From: Bactrocera neohumeralis
Taxonomy: Eukaryota; Arthropoda; Insecta; Diptera; Tephritidae
Assembly: GCF_024586455.1 (NCBI RefSeq)
Contig: NC_065921.1
Location: forward strand, 85,248,061 to 85,312,060
Direction: 5' to 3'
DNA: 64,000 nucleotides
A model generated the notes under the pieces. That model saw only the letters and a list, made by a program, of their open reading frames with translations. It was not told the origin of the DNA and ran no database searches. Numbering within the stretch: position 1 is the first letter of the stretch; every line of letters begins with the position of its first letter. Positions 1 to 11,178 of the stretch are shown one piece after another. Position numbers and translations under genes: made by a program.

Positions 1-589
1 GTCACAATAGCGAGTTTAAAATACTTTTTTCCAAAAATTACAGTATTTCTTTCTTAATGATGTAATAAAATAAATAAAATATTTCTTTTTTTTTGAGAAA
101 AAAAATATTGAAAAAAGGCTGTTTTTACCCGAGAAACGCCTTAATAAATTATGTAGATCGTTTGAACCAGAACTCAAATTCGGGCAGACACACTCATTTG
201 CACTATGGTGGGGATGTATAAAGAAGTAAATATATGCCATAAGCAGGTCTTGAAAATAGTTCTTATTAAAAACCAATAAATAATACTTCAAGTTTTGCGC
301 TGTCGGCACAGTTAGGTCTCGATGTCAAGCATTTTTCCATAGCTCTATATACTACCAGCGTGTGTTGCATGAAAAATTAATAATTCATACCTTTAATACC
401 CTTTTATGCATTCATAATTGTGTTAGTGGTAAAATACTAATATTTTCACTTTTGCTGCCAACGTTGGATTTTTTTCGACTCAAATTTCAGACATGCAATA
501 ATTCCACGCAAACATCTACATATAAACTTACATTAAATTTAAAAAATGCCTTCAATACAGATTATACAATTATAAGCTTAAGGCAAATA
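1..589. other. AT-rich DNA without recognisable gene
   Basis: Both strands show only short ORFs with low-complexity translations and no motif I recognise. The stretch ends where the inverted-repeat element at 590 begins. Confidence 0.6.
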
Positions 590-1263
590 TATCGTCACCG
601 AAAATGAAAAACAACCTATCATAAGAGAAAATTAAAATCGTTTTTTCGTATTTTGTTAAGAGATGTCGTTAAAGTCGTATATCTCCAGTTCTACCAATAA
701 TATTGTGTCATATCACTAGTTGTATTGGAAAGTTGAGATTTTAAGCTGCATTTTCCCAAAAAAATTCGGGAAGTTGAAAAAAAGTTACAGCTGTTCAAAA
801 ATGAGTGAAAATAATGAAGAAATTCGCTGTATTTTAAATTTTTTTATAAAAAAATGCCACGCAAGCTACAAATGAAATTCGTGAAGTTTACGGAGACGAT
901 GCTATATCAGTTCGTGTAGCACAACAATGGTTCGCTCGCTACCTTTCTGGAAATTTCGAAATTTCGATTTACACTGATGAAAGTTTTACACTGAGCAATG
1001 TCTCTAGCGGAAAAATGGCAAAAAGTGGTCGACCAAAATGGTACATATGTATTTGTTTATTTATTTATTATTATAAATATAAAAAAATATGTTGAAGTTT
1101 GATTATAAATACGAAAAGACTTTTTCGACTACCCAATATAATCATTTTATAACCAAAACTCATATTTTGTTTCAATATTAGTGGTTTCTATTATATCGTT
1201 TTTCCTTCGCCTGCAAACTTATGAAAAGTGATGTTACGTTATTTTGCATTTTAGGTGACGATA
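590..1263 (+). mobile_element. TATCGTCACC-ended MITE, copy 1, split by a mariner
   Basis: The left end starts TATCGTCACC at 590 and the right end closes with its inverse, GGTGACGATA, at 1254-1263. The 3' part from about 1137 matches the 3' part of the copy at 4522-4940, including a shared stretch ending in ACTTATGAAAAGT. The middle has been replaced by a mariner derivative at about 625-1136. No coding capacity belongs to the element itself. I do not recognise its superfamily; the ends are close to palindromic, so the exact target-site duplication cannot be fixed. Confidence 0.72.
625..1136 (+). mobile_element. Mellifera-type mariner, internally deleted, copy 1
   Basis: The right end carries the inverse of the terminal repeat TTGGGTAGTCGAAAAAGTC, followed by TA at 1137-1138. 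A start codon at 801 opens a mariner-like N-terminus (SENNEEIR, then, after a frameshift near 855, VAQQWFARY, the usual helix-turn-helix region). The frame then jumps directly to the C-terminal signature WQKVVDQNG and the 3' untranslated region. The catalytic core is missing, so this is a non-autonomous remnant of about 510 bp against about 1.3 kb for an intact family member. The left terminal repeat is degraded and its start is approximate. The 3' UTR matches the elements at 53357-54253 and 57244-57406. Confidence 0.75.
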
Positions 1264-2751
1264 TGCGATTTCCACTTGACTCGCATTATTGCAACTTACG
1301 TCACACTTTATTATGAACATTCATTATTATATTTATAATACTTACGAGCACATACATATGTACATCTCAAGAGTGAATTGCATTTTAGTACACATTCCAC
1401 TTCGCAACCCACACCAATACTGACACAATTATAAATTTTAAAATGAAAACTAGCTTTCTGTATAAATAAATCGTAAGTGGCAAGTGCTTAATCGGCATAA
1501 AGTTGGCAACACGCACATGCATTAATGCTTATATACAAAACTACACACACTTGCATACATATACGCTTGCATGTAAGCATGAATGACACCGCTGCATTGC
1601 GAATGCATTTCGTAATAATAATGAAAACAACATGGAAAAGCACTTGAAATGTAAGTAAATAATAACCATGTACCGTAGTTATAGAATACCGCCACCACAC
1701 GCCGCCAACGCTGCGGCCAGCGACACACATTTCACATAAGTGCGTGCCAACAAACGAATGCCATGTGCATTCACTGCTTGCAACATGCGCGCTGTGCTGT
1801 GTATGTTATGTAAAAACAGAAATGTGCAGCAGGAATGCCACAATGCGATAAGCGTCGCCAAAAAGCTGTGTTACCGCGCAACCCCCCACCAACGCGGCCA
1901 CAATTCGTTGCAGGAATTAAAAAATTAAACATATAAATAAACTACATTGGAACATACAGTGTTGCATGCAACATGCTGTTCGCTTGGATAAGCGTATTAC
2001 ATGCGCTGCGGTGCAATATGCGAGCCAACTCACTCGCCCACTAGTGTTGATGTGGCCGATGACTCAACTCAGAGTAAACTGAAAGCCATGCGCGTTACTC
2101 ATACGCCCCAGTGCCGGTAGAGCTTACAAGCTCACATCTATATATTTATAACACATATTTGCACCTGCACGCCATGTTTTTGACTTGCAGGTGACTGCGC
2201 TTGAAACCTTAGCAATTACTTCCGCGAAACTTTAGACACTATCAGTTGTGATGGCAGTAATTTAAAACTTTTCTGACGTTGGTGAATGTGGCTGTGTATC
2301 CATTTTAAAATACCCACATTAAATGCGAGTTATTTGAATAATTTTAAGTATTTAAAAACTAAAGAAAATAAATTAAGCAATCATTACAACAAAACCCAAA
2401 GCTACACAAACATAGAACCACTTTTTCGCAAAGCTTTCGAGATAAATGTTTTTTTTTGAGATAAGATAGTTAGGGGTTTCAGAGAGTCTCATATACATAC
2501 ATAGATATAAGTTTATTTAAGTTAACAATATTTTTAACAAGCATAAAAATTTATGACTTTATGATTTTAAGAAGCGTTATGTTAAGTTGTGAATCCCTTA
2601 AGGGAATTTTTTGCCAGCGAAACTAAAAATCCAAACACCTTTTTCTTTGTTTTTGAAATGTACCTACAATGATCTAATAGAGTTTCCCAGCTTGTTGTAC
2701 AGAAAAAATAGGTACCAGTTAGCAATTAGTTAGAGATTTATCTTTTTCTAT
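1264..2751. other. Gene-free stretch
   Basis: Only short, overlapping chance ORFs on both strands with no family resemblance. The base composition is less AT-biased around 1700-2110, which explains the ORF density there. Confidence 0.5.
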
Positions 2752-2993
2752 TGACAGATTGTCAAAAATTTTCTTCTGTCGTATGACTGTCAGTTGCTTG
2801 TCAAATAAGTGCTGGCAAATGTCGTCTGTCAGAAACAAATTCAAGCCATTGCCCGATGACAGCTATCAAATTGATGATGACAGTGGATAAAATGATGTCC
2901 GATGAGAATCAACAAATACATGGACTTCAAATGACAACTGACAAATGTAAATCTGATAGCTCTGGGTAAAAATGTTTGACATTCTGCTGTCAG
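2752..2993. promoter_or_regulatory. Cluster of TGACAG/CTGTCA motifs, possible regulatory module
   Basis: In about 240 bp I count eleven TGACA or TGTCA pentamers, six of them extended to TGACAG or CTGTCA. Random expectation for the pentamer on both strands is about one half per 240 bp. TGACAG is the known core of TALE homeodomain factors such as Homothorax/Meis and of TGIF-type proteins. The link to such factors is inference; the cluster could also be a decayed simple repeat. Confidence 0.35.
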
Positions 2994-3013
2994 CTCACTC
3001 GGCAAAGAATGTT

Positions 3014-3629
3014 TCAAGGGGTTACATGGGTTTCCTCGGGTAAAAAACAGTCTCTATTAGAAATTCTTATTGTTACAAAAATACACTATTAACAAAAAAA
3101 TTCTAAAATTAACAAAAAAAAAATATTTTTAACTCAGCCAATACGACGCCATTTCCGTTTACCCCTCGGAAAGAAGATGCGCCCGTTTTGGCAGGATAAC
3201 TTCTTACAGGATCATCAAAAGTGAAAAATGGGTGTTTTAGTTAAAATCTTATCTTAGAACTTGGGTAAAGAAAAAAACTGAAAATTGGATTTTTGGCAGA
3301 CATTTTTAAAAAAAATTAAAATTTCGGTGAAAATTTTTCTTTTTTCTTTAAGAAATGTATCTCACAGATCTGTATAAAATTTTAAAAGTTCAGTTGAGTA
3401 GTTCTTGAGAAATCTTGCCAAACGACTTCAAAAACACAGTTTCGAGGAAAACGCGTTTAAAGGCGATGCACTTAGCCTAGCTAGCCTCGAGCTCCCAGGT
3501 TCTCTAGGCTGTATCTCCGAAACTTTTACTCAGATCAACTTGAAAGTTTAGAACAATATTCTAGAGGTGTTATAGAATTTGATAAGATAATAAATAATAA
3601 TAAAAAAAATTATAAAAGCAACCTCTTAA
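3014..3629 (+). mobile_element. TTAA-flanked MITE, copy A
   Basis: The element runs 3018-3625, with a decayed TCAA on the left (3014-3017) and TTAA on the right (3626-3629). It starts GGGGTTACATGGGTTT and is co-linear over about 600 bp with the copy at 45865-46498; both share GAGTAGTTCTYGAGAAATCTT and CTCGGGTAAAAA blocks. No ORF of note. The TTAA target site suggests mobilisation by a piggyBac-type transposase, though the GGGG terminus is not the classical piggyBac end. Confidence 0.7.
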
Positions 3630-4260
3630 AGGGTCTCTTTATACTTGTAACTCAATCAAAGTTAATAATTTTAATAGAAAAATCAACGAAAGCTTTGACA
3701 ATTCGGTTGAATAGAATGGGTAATATTTATTCTCGTTGGTTATAAGTCTCAGATATGTCTACTTCTCTATTCCGTAAATTTATTCTAACTTCTTCAAGTA
3801 TTGCTTTTCATTTTCTCGCCTTACGTGCGGCATGCAACAATGAGTGCTCAGTTTGCATTTTCCAAACGAACACATACATATATACCACTATTTGATATAG
3901 ATATATAATATGATATATGTTATGGTATATAACTGGTTAGTGCGAGCAACATTTATTGCGATAATCACTTTCGATGAAATGCATGGTCTAGTAGTTTCAA
4001 GTGAGGAATCATTAATATTGTATTTAATTTGTGCTCTAAGTGCTACATAGTGCTTTTCCAATTCAGAATTAAAATTAAATGCTCTTTTTGGATGCTCATT
4101 ATTTTAAACTTCAAATATTTAATTTCAATGTTCCAATTAAATTCAATCAATCTTTTTTCTTTGTTGAACCGGTTGTTATTAAGAAGATATGAAATTTATT
4201 CTTTATTGAAAAAATTGTAAAATACATATTATATGCCCAATTTCTGTAAAATAAAACCAC
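3630..4260. other. Gene-free stretch upstream of tRNA-Glu terminator
   Basis: AT-rich with a short ATATAGATAT-type simple repeat near 3895-3930. I see no gene. Confidence 0.5.
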
Positions 4261-4267
4261 AAAAAAA
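4261..4267 (-). terminator. Poly-T terminator of tRNA-Glu(CTC)
   Basis: Seven A residues on the plus strand read as seven T on the tRNA strand, one nucleotide after the tRNA 3' end, the standard RNA polymerase III stop. Confidence 0.85.
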
Positions 4268-4268
4268 T

Positions 4269-4340
4269 TTCCCATACCGGGAATCGAACCCGGGCCTTCC
4301 GGGTGAGAGCCGGATATCCTAACCACTAGACAATATGGGA
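4269..4340 (-). tRNA. tRNA-Glu (anticodon CTC)
   Basis: This 72-nt gene decodes GAG. It folds as a full cloverleaf: acceptor TCCCATA pairs with TATGGGA, followed by discriminator A; the anticodon stem TCCGG/CCGGA encloses the loop CTCTCAC with anticodon CTC; the T arm contains GGTTCGATTCC, which is also the B box. CCA is not encoded, as usual in eukaryotes. There is no intron. The sequence is identical to the gene at 13094-13165 on the opposite strand, while the flanks are unrelated. A poly-T stop lies directly downstream. Confidence 0.97.
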
Positions 4341-4521
4341 CTTATCACCATAATTGACAAATGAGTTATTTCAGCCGAGCAGCGATCGATAATTGCTGAT
4401 CATTAGTAGAGTTGTTAGAAATATAATAATTTAATTACAAAAATAGAAAGAATAATTATGTATAACCTTGAAGTACAAAAGAGCAAAAAACATGAATAAA
4501 CATTGATTACATTTATCTGCA

Positions 4522-4940
4522 TATCGTCGCCTAAAATGCAAAACAACGTATCATAAAAAAATCGAAAGTGGTTTTTTTTATTACTTACGATTCTCTACAT
4601 CATATTAATTGTACATATGAAGCATAAAATTTTTAGCTGTCGCTGTCAGATATAACCAATACATAACCAGTACGTAACCATTTCATAACCAAAAGACAAA
4701 ATTTATTCGAAATTGGGTTTTTTATTGCTTACGATTCACTATATCATATTACATATAAATATATAGCATAACATTTTCTGCTTCCGCGGTTAGATATAAC
4801 CAATACATAACCATTTATAACCATTTTATAATCAAAACTAATTTTTTTTCAATATGCGTGGTTTTTATTATATAGTTTTTCCTTCGCCTGTAAACTTATG
4901 AAAAGTTATGTTACATTTTTTTACATTTTAAGTGACGATA
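4522..4940 (+). mobile_element. TATCGTCACC-ended MITE, copy 2 (intact ends)
   Basis: A 419-bp non-coding element with inverted ends (TATCGTCGCCTAAAATG at the left, the inverse of TATCGTCACTTAAAATG at the right). The interior is an approximate tandem duplication, 4557-4704 and 4705-4845. Each half runs from an AAATTGG or AAAGTGG motif through TTACGATTC to a run of 10- to 13-bp ATAACCA repeats. Copies 590-1263 and 22167-22458 share the same order. No transposase; superfamily unknown. Confidence 0.78.
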
Positions 4941-6179
4941 TACACATTTACTAATGAAACATATGAAAATGAAAATTTACAATTACAAGTACATATATTC
5001 GTTGCAAATAATTCTAAAGCAAAGTTTCATAAATCCTAAAAATTATATGATGTCCTAAATATCGGAGAATTCTCATAACCTTAGCTATAACATTATATAC
5101 ATACCTATATTAATTTATGAACATACATACATACATACATATATACAATATATGGTAAATACAACCGAATTCAATTAGCACTTGCATGATAAACATAAAT
5201 TTCAAATTCAATTTGCCTGCAAAAATCAAATAATATATACATTAAATAAACGTAATTTCTTATCGCCCGACAAGCTGGCAAATTTATGCAGTGTATATAA
5301 CGCGTTTTTAAGCACACGCATACATGCATAGCTTTAAGTACATAAATGCACTCATAACCATATTTGTCCATCGTTTCCGTCATATGCACCTGATGGTGTG
5401 TGTATGTGTGCGTGTGTAGACACAGCGCCTTGAAGCCAACTTGACTTGCGTGCTTAAGCTTTCTTAAGTATCGGCTTCCCAAAACGCCACTCACAAGTCA
5501 CACATGCAGTAAATGCTTACCACCGCAAATATACACACCTCGTACGCCTCTCCTTCCTCACCAGGAGCTGCGTGCTGCATTTTGCCCGATTTTTATCACA
5601 ATTTCCACTTCACGTTCCCACAGTCATTCGTCACTTTATCACGTGTGCTACGTGTTCGGCCACTTTGCCACTTTGACCCATTTTCCTTGGTGGCGGCCAA
5701 AAGCTTGTTAACTGTACATATGCATATACAAGTATGTATGTATGTGTGTAGTGCTAGAAAAAACACGACTGGCGAATGTGAGTGCTTTATGGATTTTTGA
5801 TTAAATTATATTTATGTAAGTGCAGTCATATTGTACAAGGGATATAAAAAGGTATACATTTTTATAAAACATTACATTGTTATTTTGATTGGCATACAAG
5901 CACATACATATATGTAAGTCGGTGCATGTGTGTGTGTGAGGAAATCATAACGTAAATATAATGGAATCGGAATTAGTGGCAAGTGATGTAATGGCTGCAC
6001 TTTCTTGGAAAAGTAAAGTCCATTAACAGTTGCAGGAGTGTATACTTAAGCTTTTTTATAACAGACACACACACATACATACATATACAAATAGCTATAC
6101 TGAGGATGTATGTATGTGCATAAAAATGTAAGTAAATAAATGCACAGCGAACAATTGTGCTGTGGAAAATACAATTAAA
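4941..6179. other. Gene-free stretch with TACA and GTAT microsatellites
   Basis: Contains short (CATA)n runs near 5118-5150 and 6064-6085 and a (TGTG)n run near 5925-5940. The ORFs here have translations dominated by repeats and no family resemblance. Confidence 0.5.
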
Positions 6180-7240
6180 TTTTAGTAACAAAAATTAAAA
6201 ATTTAAATTAAATTAAAACTTTAATTAAAATCGAAATTAAAACAACATTTAAAATTAAAATTGAAATTGAAATACAATTTACAATGAAATTAAATTTAAA
6301 GTTATATAATAAAATAATTAATTTTTGAAACCAAAAATTAATTAAAATTAAATTAAAAAAATTAAAATCAAAATTAAATTTAAAATTGAAATTAATAGTA
6401 AAATTACAATTAAAATTAAATTTAGAGTTATTAAATCAAATAATTACTTTCTGAAGAAAAATATTTAATTAAATTTACTACTAAATTAAAAAACTGTAAC
6501 TAAAATTGCAATCAGAAACATATTTAAAATCAAAATTAAACTTAAAATTGAAAATAATTGCAATTAAAATTGAAATAAAAATAAATTATAATTAAAACTT
6601 AGGTTTAAATCAAATTATAATTAAATTAAAAACTAAAATTACAATTAAAATTAAATTTAAAGCTCTTAAATAAAACAATTAGTTTGTGAAGAAAAAATAA
6701 TAATTAAAATCCAAATTAAATTTAAAATTTAAATTAAAATGAAAAATATAATTAAATTTAAAACTGAAATTAATGTTAAAATCGAAATTAAAACTATTAT
6801 TTAAAAAAAATTAATATTAAAATTAAAAATAGAATTAAATTTAAAACTAAAATTAAAACATAAAAGTAAAATTAAAATTAAAAAAAAATATAATTAAAAC
6901 TTATTTTAAAATTAAATCTAAAATTAAATTTAATGTTCTTAAATAAAAGTATTAATTTTTGAAGAAAACATAATTAAAATCCAAATTAAATTTTAAATTA
7001 AAATTAAAATGAAATACAGAATTAAATTTAAAACTAAAGTTAAAATTAAAATTAATACTAAACTTAAAATTACAATTAAAAACATTAAAATTAAAATTAT
7101 AATTTTAAAAATTTAAATTTAATCTAAAATTAAAATTACAATTTAAAAATTTTAAATTAGAATTAAAAAGAAAATTAAAACTAAAATTACAATTAAATAT
7201 GAAAGTGAAATTCAATTTAAAAATTAAATCATTTATAAAG
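6180..7240. repeat. 1-kb degenerate AATTAAAATT tract
   Basis: For about 1,060 bp the sequence consists almost only of A and T in loosely periodic AAATTAAAATTAAA units, with occasional single C or G interruptions. Subrepeats near 6300, 6425, 6660 and 6940 share a motif of AAAGTTATT or AAAGCTCTT followed by AAATAAAA and TTTTTGAAG, pointing to a higher-order unit of roughly 125-290 bp beneath the simple repeat. No coding potential. Confidence 0.85.
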
Positions 7241-8460
7241 TTAGGTTCTTAAAACCTATGAAAATAAATATTTATTAGAAAATGTTATATGTACATATAC
7301 ATATATAACTTATTGTAAATGAATTAAAAATATACTTGTGTACATAAGTATTAACGTAGTATGCATTAGAAAGAGTCCCAAAATTCTTACATAGGTTACG
7401 TTAAGGTAATATGGTAGGGTAGAAATACTTACATATAAATTTTTCAAAATAATATAAAAATTTATCAAAAGTCTAGCCCCTAAGCTTTACTGGGTTACCA
7501 CACTGTACATATGTATGTACATAAATTCGCATTCCAACAATCACGTGACCAATTCATATGATTATACGTGCATTTGGAGCTGACTGACTATGGGTGAGCA
7601 AACAGCGCTGACTGCTTCAACTCTTTCACAAGTCAGCTAAGGAAAAGTAAACAATAACTGGAGCACTTTCAATAAAAATTATACACTTATATACTGTATA
7701 TGTATGTTTGAAAGTGCAGTCATCGACGTTGCATGCACATTTGCCATTAAAGCAAGCCATCGATGACCGCAACCTAATCCGTGCATCCAGCTGAAAATAG
7801 AGGTGTGGCAGCTGGCGCTACTATAAACGCGAGAATGTGAGGAATTTTGAGGCTATTTTAACGCTGGTTAAAGTATATAAAATTTTCCTAAAAAAACCTT
7901 TAATAATTAATTTTTGAAGCACTATAAAATTGTATTTACTTTTCTTTTGAAATCGCACCAAAGATATTTAGAGCGAGTTCCAAAATAATTTGCTGGTACT
8001 CACAAGAAAGATGTAGATTTGAGTTAATGGAGATTTCTTTAGATCTGGTACATAGCATTGCTGCCAAAAGACATACGTTAATTTTAACATTTTCGCATTA
8101 AAATTGCATCTTGTTGATAATTTTCCTTATGGTATTCTAAGAATGTTCTATGTGTGCTATGTTTGATACTTTGGCCCGAATTCTCGTCTCCACACCTTGA
8201 TTTTTTTGTTTGTGTGCAATAAAACTTGTATCGTTTGACTTCTTGCAGTCGGTCATTTCATCCAGCTGTTAACTGCTTGCGGTCAATGCTTCAACGAGCT
8301 AAATGCACGTGCACGAAACAACAAAAACATTGTTGTGTTGGATCAACCACTTTTCAAATGCCTTCATTCCTGGAACAAACGGACGGCCTACAAACTTTTT
8401 TACCTTCTTATGTGTACTTATAGGTATAAGTCGCATATATACATATGTGCATAGCTGTTA
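7241..8460. other. Gene-free stretch
   Basis: No recognisable gene. A short ORF at 8226-8423 has a cysteine-rich but unmatched translation and no splice or promoter context. Confidence 0.5.
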
Positions 8461-8464
8461 GTAA

Positions 8465-8990
8465 AAAATAAACTAGTCCGAAAAAAACTAGTTTGTAACT
8501 AGAATCAAATCGATGATCCGAAATCCAATTTTCAGAAAGTTGGATCAGAAACAGAGCTAAGTTACATTGTGAATCAATAAAAGCTCAGTGGAGCTTAATA
8601 CAATCTAAACTAAAGTTGATTTTTAGTTTAGTTAGTGTATGTATGTACTATGTATATATACCATTTTTGAACTCGAACAGAACTAGTTTGGAACTAGCCT
8701 GAAAGTGTGATATTTCTAACCAAATTCTACTATTACTACTACAGTCATTTCGGTGTTCATCAATACATAAAAAACCGATTTCTTCTATGGAAAAATATCG
8801 GCGACTAACTAGTTACGCTACTAGTTGATTTCAGACCAACCCAATTAACTAACTAACTACTGTCATCTCAGTTTTCATCAATACATAAATAACTGGTTTC
8901 TTCAATGGAAAATATATCGTTAACTAACTACAAGTAGTTGAGCTACTAATTTATTACAGTTGTACAGTAGTTAGTAACTAGTTAACTTCA
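8465..8990. repeat. ACTAGTT-rich repeat with tandem duplication
   Basis: The palindrome AACTAGTT and near variants recur many times. Two direct copies of about 72 bp lie at 8741-8812 and 8860-8930, sharing TTCATCAATACATAAA and GGTTTCTT or GATTTCTT followed by ATGGAAAA and ACTAACTA. A related ACTAGTT-rich duplication lies at 59652-59850. Confidence 0.7.
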
Positions 8991-9000
8991 GAGTAGGTAA

Positions 9001-10194
9001 GTATCTGTATGTGCGGTGCATATTTCTATGTGTGGAAAATGGTAATTGATTTCATTATCCTAATTTTATGTTTTTTTTCATTATTAGCAGCTCCTTCCAA
9101 CTCTAATACTATTACCAATTTTCCACTTAGCCAACAAACAATGTGAGAATATAAACAGAATATTTGCGGTGTATAAAAAGGGGGGAATGCGGAAACTGCA
9201 TGTATGCATGTCATAGAGTATACAGCAACAATAAGTTATGGTAGGTATGGATTTGTGTAATGATTTGGTGAAAATGGGCATAATGCACGTGATTATATTA
9301 AGTGAAAATTCGAACAAGTCAAGTAACCCTTGAATAAATATTAAACCAAAAGCAACAAACCCTTTATGAATTATTATGAAAAAGAGTATTAATATTAATA
9401 CTATCTGATGTAGAGGCTAAACATGTAAAAAATCGTAACACATAAAATTCTAGATACATATGTATGTATTTCTAGGCCTATATAAAGGTATGTAAGTCTG
9501 TAGGTATAGTCATGTCATGATAGTTCTCTCCGCACAGCATTGTTGTTATTTCTATCTATTATTGCTACCTACTGACTCACTGTACTCTTAGTAGCGCGCT
9601 AGTGAGGGTTGAGTATCTCATAGTTACGAGAGTTCTACCTAGCTTCTATTTAAAAAGGCAGCTGTTATTTTTTGTTAGTTTCTTTTGTTTTTAAAATAAA
9701 TACGTATCTCAAAAATATCTCGATCATTGCTTTTGTAATTTTTCGTAGCGTTTTACTTCTCAACCACTTTGTGTGTATTTTTGTTGAAATACTGCGCACT
9801 GATCGTAGTAAAATTAAGACTATACTTCACAGGATCATTTCTGTAGTCAGTCTTCATTTACTTTCTTTGCAAATCGAAAGTATTAGCACCCGCGATGAGG
9901 AGGTATATCGTTTTATCTGACAGCGTGAGGTTTATGAACTTCATTTCTAATTTTGTCTTATGGCAAATTTGGAATGTTGTTTCTTCGATGATCGCTCGGT
10001 TACAACGGATAAAACGACTTCTGAGTGGTCCGCAAAAACATTTTAATTAATAAATTGGAATTTTATGATAGGGACATTAGTAGAGTGTATTCATACAGTT
10101 AAAGAAGTGTATAGTGTGTTTAGGAATTAATTACTGTTGATAGGAAGTCAGTTATTATATGAGATTTGTAGAGTTCATTCTTTAGACTGAGGCA
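9001..10194. other. Gene-free stretch
   Basis: Short ORFs only. A TATTTAAAAAGGCAGC sequence near 9649 resembles a TATA region but no downstream ORF of credible size follows. I see no certain feature. Confidence 0.4.
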
Positions 10195-10350
10195 ATTGAG
10201 AAGTAAAGTACTCTGTTGACGAACAAAACCAAACTCTATAAGTCACTCATTATTCCCGTGCTTCTATATGGTGCAGAGGCATTGACGATGACAATATATG
10301 ATGAGTCGACGTTACGGTTTTCGAGAGAAAGGTTATGCGAAAGATTTGTG
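10195..10350 (+). pseudogene. Non-LTR retrotransposon (LINE) reverse-transcriptase fragment
   Basis: A frame starting near 10207 reads LTNKTKLYKSLIIPVLLYGA and continues with a Thr-Met-rich segment to YDESTLRFSRERL. This is the conserved region just after the palm/thumb of LINE reverse transcriptases (LYKSLI..VLLYGAE..T). The fragment is about 50 codons long. The frame decays after 10345 and no flanking domain is present, so this is a dead relic. Confidence 0.72.
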
Positions 10351-10625
10351 GACAAATATCACAGTTATTTATATAATGTTTTCTGTTTGATTTCTGCGTA
10401 AATCATGGAGGAAATCCACTACTAAGTATGATAGAATACACGCTTTTAAAAATTTTTTATATACACAATTAAACATTTTTTAATCCCTTATACCAAATAA
10501 CTAACACATGTAAACGTCGAAAACATCGAAATATGTATGTACAAATATTTATACCAAAGTTACTTAAAATTATTGACCAACAATCCAGTGTAGAGAAAAT
10601 AAACAAAGCACGTTGCACGTAAAAC

Positions 10626-11121
10626 TTAGAGATTATTCTGTGTCAAAAATTCCTTGATACACATGCTAATCTTAAAGACTGTATCACATTCATTTGCGCC
10701 TTTCTCATTCTTGCAATTATTTATAGCTTTCGTTAGGTCCGCTTCCGTTGCTTTAAATTTTGGATTTTGCACTAATTCCTTAATTTTGGCATCAGTATCA
10801 AAAACGCCATCCTTCCATATACCCTGCTTTTGCATCATACATTTCATTTGACACTTTATATTCTCGGTGGCATCACTAGCTTTCATGCCGTTTTGAAAGA
10901 ATTGCCTCATCTGCTCATCCGTGACTTTGGCTTCGTCCAAGCAAGCTTTGTGGAATTTCTCTAAGTCCGCTGGCAATTGACACTGCCACAAAAAATTTTG
11001 ATATAGTGTTAGCTATTTGACTTATTTTCATATCTATCAGTATTTATTTATTTGTTTTTGAACTTACCACTGCCAGTGTGACTAAGGCCGCAACTATTGT
11101 CAAAATGTAGAACTTTTGCAT
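10626..11121 (-). CDS. Odorant-binding protein, classical six-cysteine type, Obp56-like (two exons)
   Basis: Predicted 136-residue secreted carrier of small hydrophobic ligands in sensillum lymph or other body fluids (PBP/GOBP family). Exon 1 is 11068-11121, starting at ATG in a good fly context (ATCACAATG) and encoding the hydrophobic signal peptide MQKFYILTIVAALVTLAV. A phase-0, 85-bp intron (10983-11067) has donor GTAAGT and acceptor TTTTGTGGCAG. Exon 2 is 10626-10982, ending in TAA. The mature protein starts near QLPADLEKFH. The six classical cysteines fall at about residues 32, 62, 66, 108, 117 and 126, with C2-X3-C3 and C5-X8-C6 spacing exactly as in the family. TENIKC, then KDG, and later CDT resemble the Drosophila Obp56 subgroup; the exact orthologue is not certain. 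Codons are intact and there is no frameshift. It stands alone here, without neighbouring OBPs. Confidence 0.93.
10983..11067 (-). other. Intron of the OBP gene
   Basis: 85 bp, donor GTAAGT, acceptor TTTTGTGGCAG, phase 0. Removing it joins the signal peptide directly to CQLPADLEKF. Short introns near the signal-peptide boundary are common in insect OBP genes. Confidence 0.9.
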
Positions 11122-11178
11122 TGTGATCGAAAAAAGGATGCGAGCAGCTTTGTGTTGTTCTAATGAGGTCAGAAATGT

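Noticed and set aside
9649..9920. Possible TATA-driven gene with 82-codon ORF
   Set aside because: The ORF product is hydrophobic and unmatched, with no second exon or polyadenylation signal that fits.
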